64,000 nt of DNA from positions 62,001-126,000 of the forward strand of contig NZ_LAJA01000017.1 of the NCBI RefSeq assembly GCF_000970675.1, written 5' to 3'. Of this stretch, positions 51,506 through 58,713 are shown piece by piece. Below the pieces are notes generated by a model that had not been told where the DNA came from, did not search any database, and saw nothing but the letters and a program-made list of their open reading frames with translations. This DNA is from Domibacillus tundrae (GTDB lineage: Bacteria; Bacillota; Bacilli; Bacillales; Domibacillaceae). A program made the position numbers and the translations under genes. Position 1 is the first letter of the stretch. Every line of letters begins with the position of its first letter.

Positions 51506-51723
51506 TTTTCAAAACATCAGACATTCTCTACAAGACCGATCCATGCCTGCAAAAATAAGGTGTTATTTGGAAGAGCTGATCCTACAACAAATCGTTGATC
51601 AGCCTTGCCTCTACACGAAACGCACTAACTCAAACAGCCACTGTTTTCTAAAGTAAAAATCTTTGTTCAACTTATATAGAATCTGAAAATTATATTATCG
51701 GCCCTAATGGAACAAAAAATTTT

Positions 51724-53922
51724 TTAGCGTGTTTTCTTCATAAGGGATTCCCATTCATTCCTTGCATTTTCCCACGTTCCTTTAGGAAGACTGCCTCTGT
51801 ATAAATATTGTTCATACCAACCTGTAAGCTGGGTCATTGAGCTGCTGGAGAAAAGCAAGTCAATTTCCTTGGCGTATTCTCTCAATGTCTGCCCAGCTTT
51901 CCTTTTTAACCCACAGCGCTCAAGCTGAGTGAGAAGAACGAGATACGCTTTGGGGAAATGGTGATCCTGTCGATCTCGTTTATAAATGAAAATATAATAG
52001 AAAGGCAGCCATTTTCTCCGGGACCGGTAGAATAAAGCGGCCATGACGAAAACTGCAGCAACGAGGACAACGATGTTTTTCCAGTTTGTTTTCAGGAATA
52101 ATCCTACATTCGGCTGCGGCGCTTCCTGAGAAGCATCATTTACCTCTTCTTCCGGTTCCGGCTCTGCTGCTACAGGCTGCTCTGGCGTTTCGACCGGTGT
52201 TTCTATATTCTCTGTTGTTTCTTCCTCCACGAGTGTCTCTGTTGTTTCCTCCAATTCAGGCACGTCTTCATTGGTAAACCCTTGTGTAGGCTCAAAAGGG
52301 ACCCAGCCAATGTTTGGAAAATAAACCTCCACCCATGAATGGGCATTTTCACTGGTTACCTGATAGATTTTATTTTCGGCTTCATTTGTTTCCAGGTATG
52401 TCCCTTCTGTGTAGCCTTTTACCCAGCGTGTGGGGATATCAAGCGTTCGCAGCAAGACAGCCATGGAAGTGGAAAAGTTGTCACAGTATCCACGTTTTGT
52501 ATCAAATAAAAACTGGGCGACATAGTCCTCGTCTTCTGACGGAACAGGCACATCCACTTGCTCGTAGGCGAAGCCGCTGGAGCTGAAATACGCTTCAACC
52601 GCTTTTGCTTTATCGAACCATGTTTCTTGTCCCCGCGTAATGTCTAACGCCAGCTCCCTTATCTCCGGCGGCACGTTTTCGGGAAGCTGGGTATACGTAT
52701 CGGCAATAGCCTGAAAAGAGCGATCGGCTTCCTCAGGTGAACTTGCTTCAAGATCCTTGGCCTGAAAAGAGGGGTGCTCATACTGAACAGAATACGATGC
52801 AGGAGCTTCTTGTTCAGCGCCATTGAGCGCCGTTATTCCATTTGTCTGCTGATTCAGCTGGTAACGGTAAGAAGAAGTCGCATCAATTCTTTGTAAGCCA
52901 TGCGGATATTGAATATGCGCATGGTCTTCTTCGTTGTATACGATGCTTGTCCTTTCTTCTGAAGGAACCTTTTCTGTAAAGGAGAAAAGAGAAGACGGGA
53001 CGTTCCGCCTGAAATTCAGCGGCTGCCCGTCTCGACTGGAAGAAATCCAGCCTTTTCCGGTATACACATCTCTCGTATCCACTTTCCAGTAATGGGGCTC
53101 TTCTACTTCAGCTGTAAACACGACCATATTGGCAGGCAAAAACGGGCCGCCAAGTTCGGAATCATCCGACCTTAATCCGCTTCGTTTCGTCTCATTTACA
53201 GCTGTATTCCCGGAACCGCTCAGTGACTTAAGGAAAGGAACAGGATTAGGCCAGACAGGATCCGCTTTTGGAACGGCAAAAGCAATGACTGCGCTCCCTG
53301 CAATCACGGCTGCCAAAGAAAACATCCATTTCCGCTTGATCCTGCCATTTTTTTGAATGTTCTCGGAATCGGCCAGCCGGCGGAACGTCAGTATTCCCAT
53401 CATGGCAAATCCGGTCAGGACCGATCTGATGATGGCTGCATCTGCTTCATATGGCGAAAAAGCATCCAATACCGTAATGAAAATGAGTGTCGCGAGAAAA
53501 AAGAACAAGATATTTTTACGGTCAATCAGCCAATAGCGGAGTAAATACGTTGTTATCCACAGGAGGGCAAAGAACAGTAACGTTCGAAATGAATCTGACA
53601 TCTCTGTCCACTGGCCTTTCAAAATCGATCCTGCATTTTGAAAGAAATCCTTTAAAAACAAGTCGATCCATGTGTCGACGTTTCCAAAGTAAATGTATTG
53701 AATCGTCAAAAGAATATAAATCAGCTTTAAAACAACAGTTGGCACTAACGGGAGGCCCAAAAAAGCCAGCAGCAGTGATCCAAAAATAAAACCAAGAAAA
53801 ATGTTGATGGAGCTCGTGCCGGTTAGCTGTTCTACCGGTCTTAACCATTCCCATAGGAGAAGAAAACTAAAAACATACAAAAGAAAAGAATCGATATTCC
53901 GTTTTGTGCTCTTTTGATTCAT
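51724..53922 (-). CDS. Transglutaminase-like membrane protein (YebA/TgpA type)
   Basis: A 732-residue protein: N-terminal DUF3488 membrane region with about six helices (to residue 215), an external transglutaminase-like domain (about 410-535), an acidic Glu/Thr/Pro linker (about 545-600), one more membrane helix (about 607-627) and a cytoplasmic DUF4129-type tail. The Cys-His-Asp triad is visible in TKRGYCDNFSTSMA, ENAHSWVEVYFP and the following WVPFEPTQGF region. B. subtilis YebA has the same layout and gene order (yeaC-yeaD-yebA). Substrate and role are unknown; envelope protein processing is suspected. Its start overlaps the DUF58 stop by 4 bp. Confidence 0.9.
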   Translation of the reverse strand: MNQKSTKRNIDSFLLYVFSFLLLWEWLRPVEQLTGTSSINIFLGFIFGSLLLAFLGLPLVPTVVLKLIYILLTIQYIYFGNVDTWIDLFLKDFFQNAGSILKGQWTEMSDSFRTLLFFALLWITTYLLRYWLIDRKNILFFFLATLIFITVLDAFSPYEADAAIIRSVLTGFAMMGILTFRRLADSENIQKNGRIKRKWMFSLAAVIAGSAVIAFAVPKADPVWPNPVPFLKSLSGSGNTAVNETKRSGLRSDDSELGGPFLPANMVVFTAEVEEPHYWKVDTRDVYTGKGWISSSRDGQPLNFRRNVPSSLFSFTEKVPSEERTSIVYNEEDHAHIQYPHGLQRIDATSSYRYQLNQQTNGITALNGAEQEAPASYSVQYEHPSFQAKDLEASSPEEADRSFQAIADTYTQLPENVPPEIRELALDITRGQETWFDKAKAVEAYFSSSGFAYEQVDVPVPSEDEDYVAQFLFDTKRGYCDNFSTSMAVLLRTLDIPTRWVKGYTEGTYLETNEAENKIYQVTSENAHSWVEVYFPNIGWVPFEPTQGFTNEDVPELEETTETLVEEETTENIETPVETPEQPVAAEPEPEEEVNDASQEAPQPNVGLFLKTNWKNIVVLVAAVFVMAALFYRSRRKWLPFYYIFIYKRDRQDHHFPKAYLVLLTQLERCGLKRKAGQTLREYAKEIDLLFSSSSMTQLTGWYEQYLYRGSLPKGTWENARNEWESLMKKTR

Positions 53923-55121
53923 CTGCCATTCACCTCCGAAAAGGTTTTCCCGAATTGGCCTTCTTGTACAACTCGGATCTGGATTCCAGTGGCAGCAGTT
54001 ATTCGTATATCTGGCCCAGCCCCTTGTTTGCCGTTGATCAGAAAGATGATGACGGACTGGCTTCTGCGAGAATAATAGCGAGCCCTTTCGACAACTTCTT
54101 CGGTCAGCTGGGACGTTACAAGCATGAGTGTACGGCCTTGCTGAGCAAGAAAAGTTTCTTTCTCCAGCACCCGGGCAAACGAAACAGCGCTTTTATCCTT
54201 AATTTTCGCCAGATGATAAAAAAGCCGCTGCTCCTGCACGTCTCCACCGCGAATCGTGAAACTGCGCCGTTCATCACTTACCGTCAGCAAGCCGACTTGT
54301 GTCCCTGTCCGTATCATGCCTCTGATGGCAGAAGCGGTAAACGAAACAACCGTTTCAAATTGCGAAGCAGGGGTGCAATCCATCACAATCATCAAATCGT
54401 GGGACCGGTGCTGCTCAAACTCTTTTGTCATCAGGTCATTTCGTTTAGCGGTCGCTTTCCAGTTAATCAAGGATAAGCGGTCGCCAGGCAGGTAGTTGCG
54501 AATCCCAACAGACATAGCCATATCCTGATCTCGATAAACTCGTCTATTTGTAATGGCTGTACCTTGATCAACCTGGCCGGCAAACGGACGGTAACTCAGT
54601 TCTTCGTAAAGTGGATAAACCACTATTTTATTTTCCAGTGGAATCAGCTTTTCTTTTTCAATGAATCCGAATAAATCTCCTGTTTTCACACGAATCCCAG
54701 TGAAATGGTGTTCCCCCCTCGGCAGCTGATCAATCTCATATTCGAATTGAAGCGTTTTTTTAAAGCCAGGCAGCAAAAGTATTTTCTGCTGCTGTTTTTC
54801 TTTTAGCGTGAAAGATTCTTCCGCCTGCTCTTCCAGGATCATGTAAAAAAGCGGAAAGCGGCTCTTTCTGACGACGGTCAATTGAATTCGGACAGATTCA
54901 TTAAAAATAAATTCCTGCTTCGATAACATTCTTTCAGCTGTACAGGACAAAGGATAAAAAAACAAGCTGAACGCATAAATGATAAATGGAAGGGAGCTGT
55001 AAAATAAAAACCAGCTGACAAATCCTCCTTGAAACATAGCATACGAGAAAGCAAGAATAGTCAATCCGATTAAAAAAATAAATCCGCCAGATTCTTTCAT
55101 CTTCAAAAACGCTTTATTCAT
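53919..55121 (-). CDS. DUF58 protein (YeaD type)
   Basis: A 400-residue protein with two N-terminal membrane helices (about 14-58) and a DUF58 domain whose hallmark is VGIRNYLPGDRLSLINWKATAKRNDLMTKEFE (about 205-237). A von-Willebrand-A-like fold follows (DLMIVMDCTP, about 245). DUF58 proteins pair with MoxR ATPases, which are thought to remodel or load metal ions into partner proteins. The gene overlaps the MoxR gene by 8 bp and the transglutaminase gene by 4 bp, so the three are translationally coupled and likely form one membrane complex. Confidence 0.9.
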   Translation of the reverse strand: MNKAFLKMKESGGFIFLIGLTILAFSYAMFQGGFVSWFLFYSSLPFIIYAFSLFFYPLSCTAERMLSKQEFIFNESVRIQLTVVRKSRFPLFYMILEEQAEESFTLKEKQQQKILLLPGFKKTLQFEYEIDQLPRGEHHFTGIRVKTGDLFGFIEKEKLIPLENKIVVYPLYEELSYRPFAGQVDQGTAITNRRVYRDQDMAMSVGIRNYLPGDRLSLINWKATAKRNDLMTKEFEQHRSHDLMIVMDCTPASQFETVVSFTASAIRGMIRTGTQVGLLTVSDERRSFTIRGGDVQEQRLFYHLAKIKDKSAVSFARVLEKETFLAQQGRTLMLVTSQLTEEVVERARYYSRRSQSVIIFLINGKQGAGPDIRITAATGIQIRVVQEGQFGKTFSEVNGR

Positions 55122-56076
55122 ATTTTGCCACGTGCCTTTGAATTGGCACAGACACCCGGCTGATCACTTGCTCAATCACGTCTTCTATTTGTACTCCTTC
55201 AAAACGGGCTTCTGGTCTTAGGATGATTCTATGGGCAAAAACAAACGGGGCAAGATACTGAATATCATCAGGAAGCACGTAATCTCTTTCATGAATGAAG
55301 GCCAGCGCCTGTGACGCTTTCATCAGGGCGATCGAACCACGGGGACTAACACCTAAAAATACATTTTCGTGTGAACGGGTATGGCTGGAAAGCTCGACGA
55401 TATATCTTCTAATTGATTCATCAACATACACTTCTTTTATATCGAGCTGCAGCTGCCGAAGTTCTTGAAGGCTGATAACTGGCTGCAGGTCATCAATAGG
55501 GGGGACTTTTTGCGCCCGTTGTAATACTTCCATTTCTTCATCCAGAGTGGGGTAGCCCATTTTCATTTTCAGCAGGAAACGGTCAAGCTGAGCTTCTGGA
55601 AGAGGGTAGGTCCCTTCGTATTCAATTGGATTTTGCGTAGCCATCACAAAAAACGGTTTTTCGAGGTTGTAAGTGACGCCATCAACTGTAATGCTTTTTT
55701 CTTCCATTCCTTCGAGCAAGGCGGATTGGGTTTTAGGCGACGTCCGGTTAATTTCATCAGCGAGAATGATATTTCCCATAATAGGACCTGGATAAAACTG
55801 AAAATCCATGTCCCGTGGATTATAAATCGACACGCCCATTACATCAGAAGGCAGCAAGTCAGGTGTAAATTGAATTCTCCGCAGCTCTGCGCTAATCGAC
55901 TTCGCAAGCGCCCGAACGGCCATCGTCTTTCCGACACCCGGCACATCTTCAAGCAGCACATGGCCATCAGCTAACAGCGCCACCAGGCTTAATTTAGCCA
56001 CTTCCTGTTTTCCTGTTATCACTTTTTCAATATTTTGAAGGATTTTTTCAATCCCAGGATGTATTCGGTTCGTCAA
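55114..56076 (-). CDS. MoxR-family AAA+ ATPase (YeaC type)
   Basis: A 320-residue MoxR ATPase: Walker A EDVPGVGKT, Walker B NIILADEINRTSPKTQSALLE, sensor 1 FFVMATQNPIEYEGTYPLPEAQLDRF and a C-terminal lid with GVSPRGSIALMKASQA. I chose TTG 56076, which has AGGAGG 7 bp upstream and gives exactly the 320 residues of B. subtilis YeaC; the TTG at 56106 lies upstream of that ribosome site. It heads the operon with DUF58 and transglutaminase genes. A palindrome about 90 bp upstream may be an operator. MoxR-like chaperone function is known only in general terms. Confidence 0.93.
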   Translation of the reverse strand: MTNRIHPGIEKILQNIEKVITGKQEVAKLSLVALLADGHVLLEDVPGVGKTMAVRALAKSISAELRRIQFTPDLLPSDVMGVSIYNPRDMDFQFYPGPIMGNIILADEINRTSPKTQSALLEGMEEKSITVDGVTYNLEKPFFVMATQNPIEYEGTYPLPEAQLDRFLLKMKMGYPTLDEEMEVLQRAQKVPPIDDLQPVISLQELRQLQLDIKEVYVDESIRRYIVELSSHTRSHENVFLGVSPRGSIALMKASQALAFIHERDYVLPDDIQYLAPFVFAHRIILRPEARFEGVQIEDVIEQVISRVSVPIQRHVAKYE

Positions 56077-56164
56077 TTCTTTTCCTCCTACCTTATTTAA
56101 AATCAATCGATCCGTCTTGTGGCAATGGTTCGGGAAATGATCGAAAATTTAGATTTTTTCTTCT

Positions 56165-56187
56165 AATAATAAGTTTAACTTATTATT
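56165..56187 (-). promoter_or_regulatory. Perfect palindrome upstream of the MoxR operon
   Basis: Two 11-bp arms AATAATAAGTT / AACTTATTATT around a single T, about 90 bp upstream of the yeaC-like start. The symmetry suits a dimeric repressor; no known consensus is recognised. Confidence 0.45.
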
Positions 56188-56259
56188 CTTATACAAAGTC
56201 AAATATTACGTACTGTTCTTTTTCTTTAATGAAGAGAGTAATAAGCTTTCTTGTTTCGT

Positions 56260-56385
56260 TTATTCAAGACCGGCACCGCTAATTGGTACTCTATACGCTA
56301 GGTTGCTCCACTTCGGCTGATCAAACGAAAAGCTTTCTAAACTGGCCAGCGCATTTTTAATCGAATAATGTGCATAAGCTGGAAA
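56260..56385 (-). pseudogene. Orphan C-terminal coding remnant, family unknown
   Basis: A 41-codon open frame without start codon, ending in TAA at 56260, reads like a protein end (AHYSIKNALASLESFSFDQP, then KWSNLAYRVPISGAGLE). Base use is GC-richer than the AT-rich surroundings. I cannot name the family. It may be a relic left by a deletion or just chance; the rest of this 360-bp intergenic stretch holds only the promoter region of the MoxR operon. Confidence 0.3.
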
Positions 56386-56468
56386 TAAAATAAATATAAA
56401 AGGTTCAGGTTATTGGGTGAATGAGTAAAAACGTGATTTCTTACTTTTTAACGAAAAGGAGTGGTTAG

Positions 56469-56849
56469 GTGAAAATCAATTTACCGACAAAAACAATGGG
56501 GGAGATTGTTAAATCGTTGGAGATTAAAAATCAAGCCAGTACACGTTTTAATGGGAAAGATTATTATTTCAGGAAAGAGAGATTTTCGCTTGAATCCGGT
56601 ACACCTTCAAATATTAAAGCTACATTAGAGTCACTGGACAAAAAAGTGGAGAAAATAATTCAGCGTGAAGCAGCATCCAGCCATTGCAGCTTTGCCACAA
56701 TTGGCCGTGTTCGAGAGCAGCAGGAGAATTTAGAATCAGGAAAAGTTGTTTACATTTACTTTTTTTCGAATAATGAATTCGACACAGTGTTTCCTGATAA
56801 ACTCGTCACGCAGTATGAGCTGCATAGTTGGACAAAAGCGGCTGAATAA
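56469..56849 (+). CDS. Uncharacterised 126-residue protein
   Basis: GTG 56469 follows AAAAGGAGTGG. The protein is soluble and basic/acidic mixed, starting MKINLPTKTMGEIVKSLEIKN, with a central helical stretch (NIKATLESLDKKVEKIIQREAAS) and a C-terminal beta-like part (VVYIYFFSNNEFD). One His-Cys pair (SSHCSFA) is present. No known domain recognised. It lies alone beside repeat island 2, whose left edge is a hairpin that may be its (split) terminator. Confidence 0.55.
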   Translation: MKINLPTKTMGEIVKSLEIKNQASTRFNGKDYYFRKERFSLESGTPSNIKATLESLDKKVEKIIQREAASSHCSFATIGRVREQQENLESGKVVYIYFFSNNEFDTVFPDKLVTQYELHSWTKAAE

Positions 56850-56988
56850 ACGTTTATTATTCAACAATCGAACGCTCAAGGAGAGTTCTCAGAGTGTAGA
56901 CAAAGTCAACATTCGTCTTTTCAACAAAAATTTCCATTACCGAAAAAGGCAGGTATCTTTGAGAGAAGCAGGCTCGTTTTTTTACCTG

Positions 56989-57107
56989 GAGCCGGCAGGG
57001 GAAACCACCCGGACTTCGCTTTCCGCGGGCAGTGCAGGCGCTTCCTCGGCTGCGCCTGCGGGATCTCCCGACTCACTGTACGTCCCGCAGGAGTCTTCTC
57101 ACCAAAT
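56989..57107 (-). repeat. Repeat A, copy 2
   Basis: The inverted partner of 51380-51505. On the minus strand it reads GAAGACTCCTGCGGGACGT... to GCGAAGTCCGG (core 57098-57009), with about 7 differences in 90 bases from copy 1 and the same CCTGCGGGA / TCCCGCAGG hairpin pairing. Confidence 0.75.
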
Positions 57108-57184
57108 GTTTTAGAAAACCAGCAAGAGGAAGCAAGTCCTGATAGGCTGTATGTATGGACCTGCCAGACATGGCTGTTTCGTTT

Positions 57185-57290
57185 AAAAGCACAGGCGGCG
57201 GGCGGAGACGAGCTCAGCGCCTGCCCCATAGAAAGCGAAGCCGCACGCCCGTCGCCTCCCGTCAAAACAGCCCTCATGTGAAGAAACAAA
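57185..57290 (-). repeat. Repeat B, copy 2
   Basis: The inverted partner of 51071-51250: on the minus strand GTGCGGCTTCGC, GGGCAGGCGCTGAGCTCGT and CCGCCGCCTGTGCTTTT occur in the same order. It precedes repeat A on that strand, as in island 1. Confidence 0.68.
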
Positions 57291-57328
57291 AGGAGATTCC
57301 GTCAAAAATTTTATTTGTCTACAGTCTG

Positions 57329-57355
57329 CGAACTCTCAAGGAGAGTTCTTTTTTT
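57329..57355 (+). terminator. Terminator at the right edge of island 2
   Basis: Arms GAACTCTC / GAGAGTTC with a 3-nt loop and T7. The copy at 56869 has a mismatched stem (GAACGCTC) and no T run. Confidence 0.8.
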
Positions 57356-57458
57356 GTTCTATAAAATAAATGATTTAAATATGAACATCACTTCTGAATA
57401 AATTTATAGATGGTACTAACCTTCTATTTACAATAATTGAAAACGGAATAGAAAAAAG

Positions 57459-57501
57459 AGAGGGATTGTCCCAAAAAGTTAACTTTTAGAACAATCCCTC
57501 T
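57459..57501. other. Long palindrome, possible minus-strand terminator
   Basis: AGAGGGATTGT / ACAATCCCTCT outer arms with a self-complementary core AAAAAGTTAACTTTT. On the minus strand it is followed by CTCTTTTTTC, so it could stop antisense transcription coming from the right. A palindrome of this shape may also be a miniature repeat or transposon end. Confidence 0.5.
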
Positions 57502-57633
57502 ATGAAACGGTTAGTTTATATGATTTAATTGTCGAATTCTTTCAACATAATTAAAAAGTATTTAGGAATGAAAATAACGGATGATCATATATTTACCTTT
57601 GTGGTTTATTTTTCACTTTAAGGAGGAGAAGAG

Positions 57634-58116
57634 TTGGTCATTAATTTATCAGGTGTAAGATGGGTGTCAGCAGCTTTCGCAATTTTGTCTCTAGTGATGG
57701 CGTTTATGTTTGGACCGGTTTCAAATGCATCCGCAACCATTAACTATGGGGAGGAAGTAGCGGCCGTAGCAACCAAGTATGTAGGAAGCCCTTATAAATA
57801 TGGAGGAACAACACCAAAAGGGTTTGATGCAAGTGGTTTTACTCAGTATGTGTATAAAAACGCAGCAACAAAAATGTCCATTCCGCGCATGAGTGCTAAT
57901 CAATATAAAACAGGCAAACCTGTTAACAAGAGTGAATTAAAAGCGGGAGATTTAGTGTTTTATGCAACAGGCACAAAGGGAAAAGTATCCTTCGTGGGCA
58001 TTTATAATAGAAATGACACATTTATCGGTACGACCTCAAAAGGTGTAAAAGTTGTTAAAATGAGCGATAAATATTGGAAAGATCGATATGTAGGCGCTAA
58101 GCGAATAATTAAATAA
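57634..58116 (+). CDS. Secreted NlpC/P60-fold protein lacking catalytic Cys and His
   Basis: A 160-residue protein with an N-terminal signal/membrane segment (about 8-35, ending near SNASA) and a single NlpC/P60 domain (about 38-158). Fold landmarks are intact (YVGSPYKYGGTTPKGFD, IPRMSANQYKTGKPV, AGDLVFYATG). The catalytic Cys is replaced by Ala (FDASGF instead of FDCSGF) and the catalytic His by Phe (VSFVGIY instead of SHVGVY). The paralogue at 62053 has both. It is thus expected to bind, not cut, peptidoglycan stem peptides. The frame is undamaged, which argues for a kept function. Start is TTG 57634 after AAGGAGGAG. Confidence 0.88.
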   Translation: MVINLSGVRWVSAAFAILSLVMAFMFGPVSNASATINYGEEVAAVATKYVGSPYKYGGTTPKGFDASGFTQYVYKNAATKMSIPRMSANQYKTGKPVNKSELKAGDLVFYATGTKGKVSFVGIYNRNDTFIGTTSKGVKVVKMSDKYWKDRYVGAKRIIK

Positions 58117-58160
58117 CAGGCCGCATGTAGACACGACTGTTCACTTTGTAATCTAGAATT

Positions 58161-58384
58161 GAAGCAATGAAGGAAGCGGTTGGAGACGGCGTCGACTTAA
58201 TGGGCTGAACACCGCGTGGCAGCCAATTGATCTCTTCAGCTTCTCAACGTCCGAAATGTCGAAGCGGTACGGATTCATTTACGTAGACCTTAACGCTGAC
58301 GGTAATAGGACATTAAAAAGAAGTAAAAAAGACAGCTTTGCCTGGTACCAGAACGTTATTGCGACAAATGGCGAAGAACTTTAA
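58161..58384 (+). pseudogene. C-terminal relic of a family 1 (6-phospho-)beta-glucosidase
   Basis: Two frames together match the conserved end of GH1 enzymes: EAMKEAVGDGVDLMG, then a TGA where Tyr is expected, then TPRG, and after a frameshift MSKRYGFIYVDLNADGN followed by SKKDSFAWYQNVIATNGEEL and a stop. About 75 of some 470 residues remain. The catalytic parts are gone. A strong terminator follows, as for a former operon end. Together with the RpiR-type relic on the other strand it suggests a lost beta-glucoside utilisation locus. Confidence 0.85.
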
Positions 58385-58385
58385 A

Positions 58386-58430
58386 AACATACCGGATTGC
58401 CTTAGAAGCAATCTGGTATGTTTATTTTTT
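58386..58430 (+). terminator. Terminator after the beta-glucosidase relic
   Basis: Arms AACATACCGGATTGC / GCAATCTGGTATGTT with TTTTTT. Confidence 0.88.
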
Positions 58431-58511
58431 CTGCTGGGACAGCCGTGCAGCTCCCAGGCGAGTGATTGAAGAATATACACAACAGACACTTGTGCTGTAA
58501 TATTTGATTCT

Positions 58512-58643
58512 TCAAACAATGGCAGCAGTTGGGACGTGGGTTTCAGCGGCCAGCTCACGGATGCGCATGTAAATAACGTTGTTTTCGTTTTTCGATACGT
58601 ATTGGTAAACGGCTGTTTCAAGTTCATTAAAAGAAGCAATCAT
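58512..58643 (-). pseudogene. N-terminal relic of an RpiR/MurR-family regulator
   Basis: ATG 58643 opens a 43-residue frame (MIASFNELETAVYQYVSKNE, then NNVIYMRIRELAAETHVPTAAIV) matching the N-terminal HTH_6 domain of RpiR/MurR regulators of sugar catabolism; a TGA then cuts the recognition helix, and RIKYY follows in frame. The SIS sugar-phosphate domain is absent. The end of the relic beyond 58512 cannot be placed. Confidence 0.7.
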
Positions 58644-58678
58644 TTCGCTTGTAAACAATCCACTATCCCCTCACACAA

Positions 58679-58712
58679 AAAAACCGCTTCCTTTGACGAA
58701 GCGGCTTTTTCG
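58679..58712. terminator. Terminator of murB
   Basis: Arms AAACCGCTTC / GAAGCGGCTTT with T/A runs on both sides, directly after the murB stop codon on the minus strand. Confidence 0.85.
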
Positions 58713-58713
58713 A

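Larger units (their letters stand above)
50965..51679 (+). repeat. Repeat island 1, bounded by 13-bp inverted repeats
   Basis: CTATATAAGTTGA (50965-50977) and its exact complement TCAACTTATATAG (51667-51679) bound 715 bp without a credible gene. Inside lie repeat B (51071-51250) and repeat A (51380-51505), both GC-rich compared with the flanks. The same B-A pair occurs on the opposite strand at 57290-56989. No transposase frame is present. Confidence 0.65.
56869..57349 (-). repeat. Repeat island 2, flanked by a duplicated 21-bp terminator-like sequence
   Basis: CGAAC(G/T)CTCAAGGAGAGTTCT occurs at 56869-56889 and again at 57329-57349 with one difference. Just inside lie the inverted 10-mers TGTAGACAAA (56895) and TTTGTCTACA (57314). 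Between them are repeat A (57107-56989) and repeat B (57290-57185), read on the minus strand. This looks like about 440 bp inserted into a terminator with a long target duplication, but two adjacent terminators could give the same picture. Confidence 0.6.

Noticed and set aside
50945-51720. Insertion sequence or transposase gene in repeat island 1
   Set aside because: Short frames across the repeats (for example 51410-51656) are low-complexity readings of GC-rich repeats; no transposase motif or DDE pattern.
53904-54476. 190-codon frame opposite the DUF58 gene
   Set aside because: Antisense shadow with no ribosome site.
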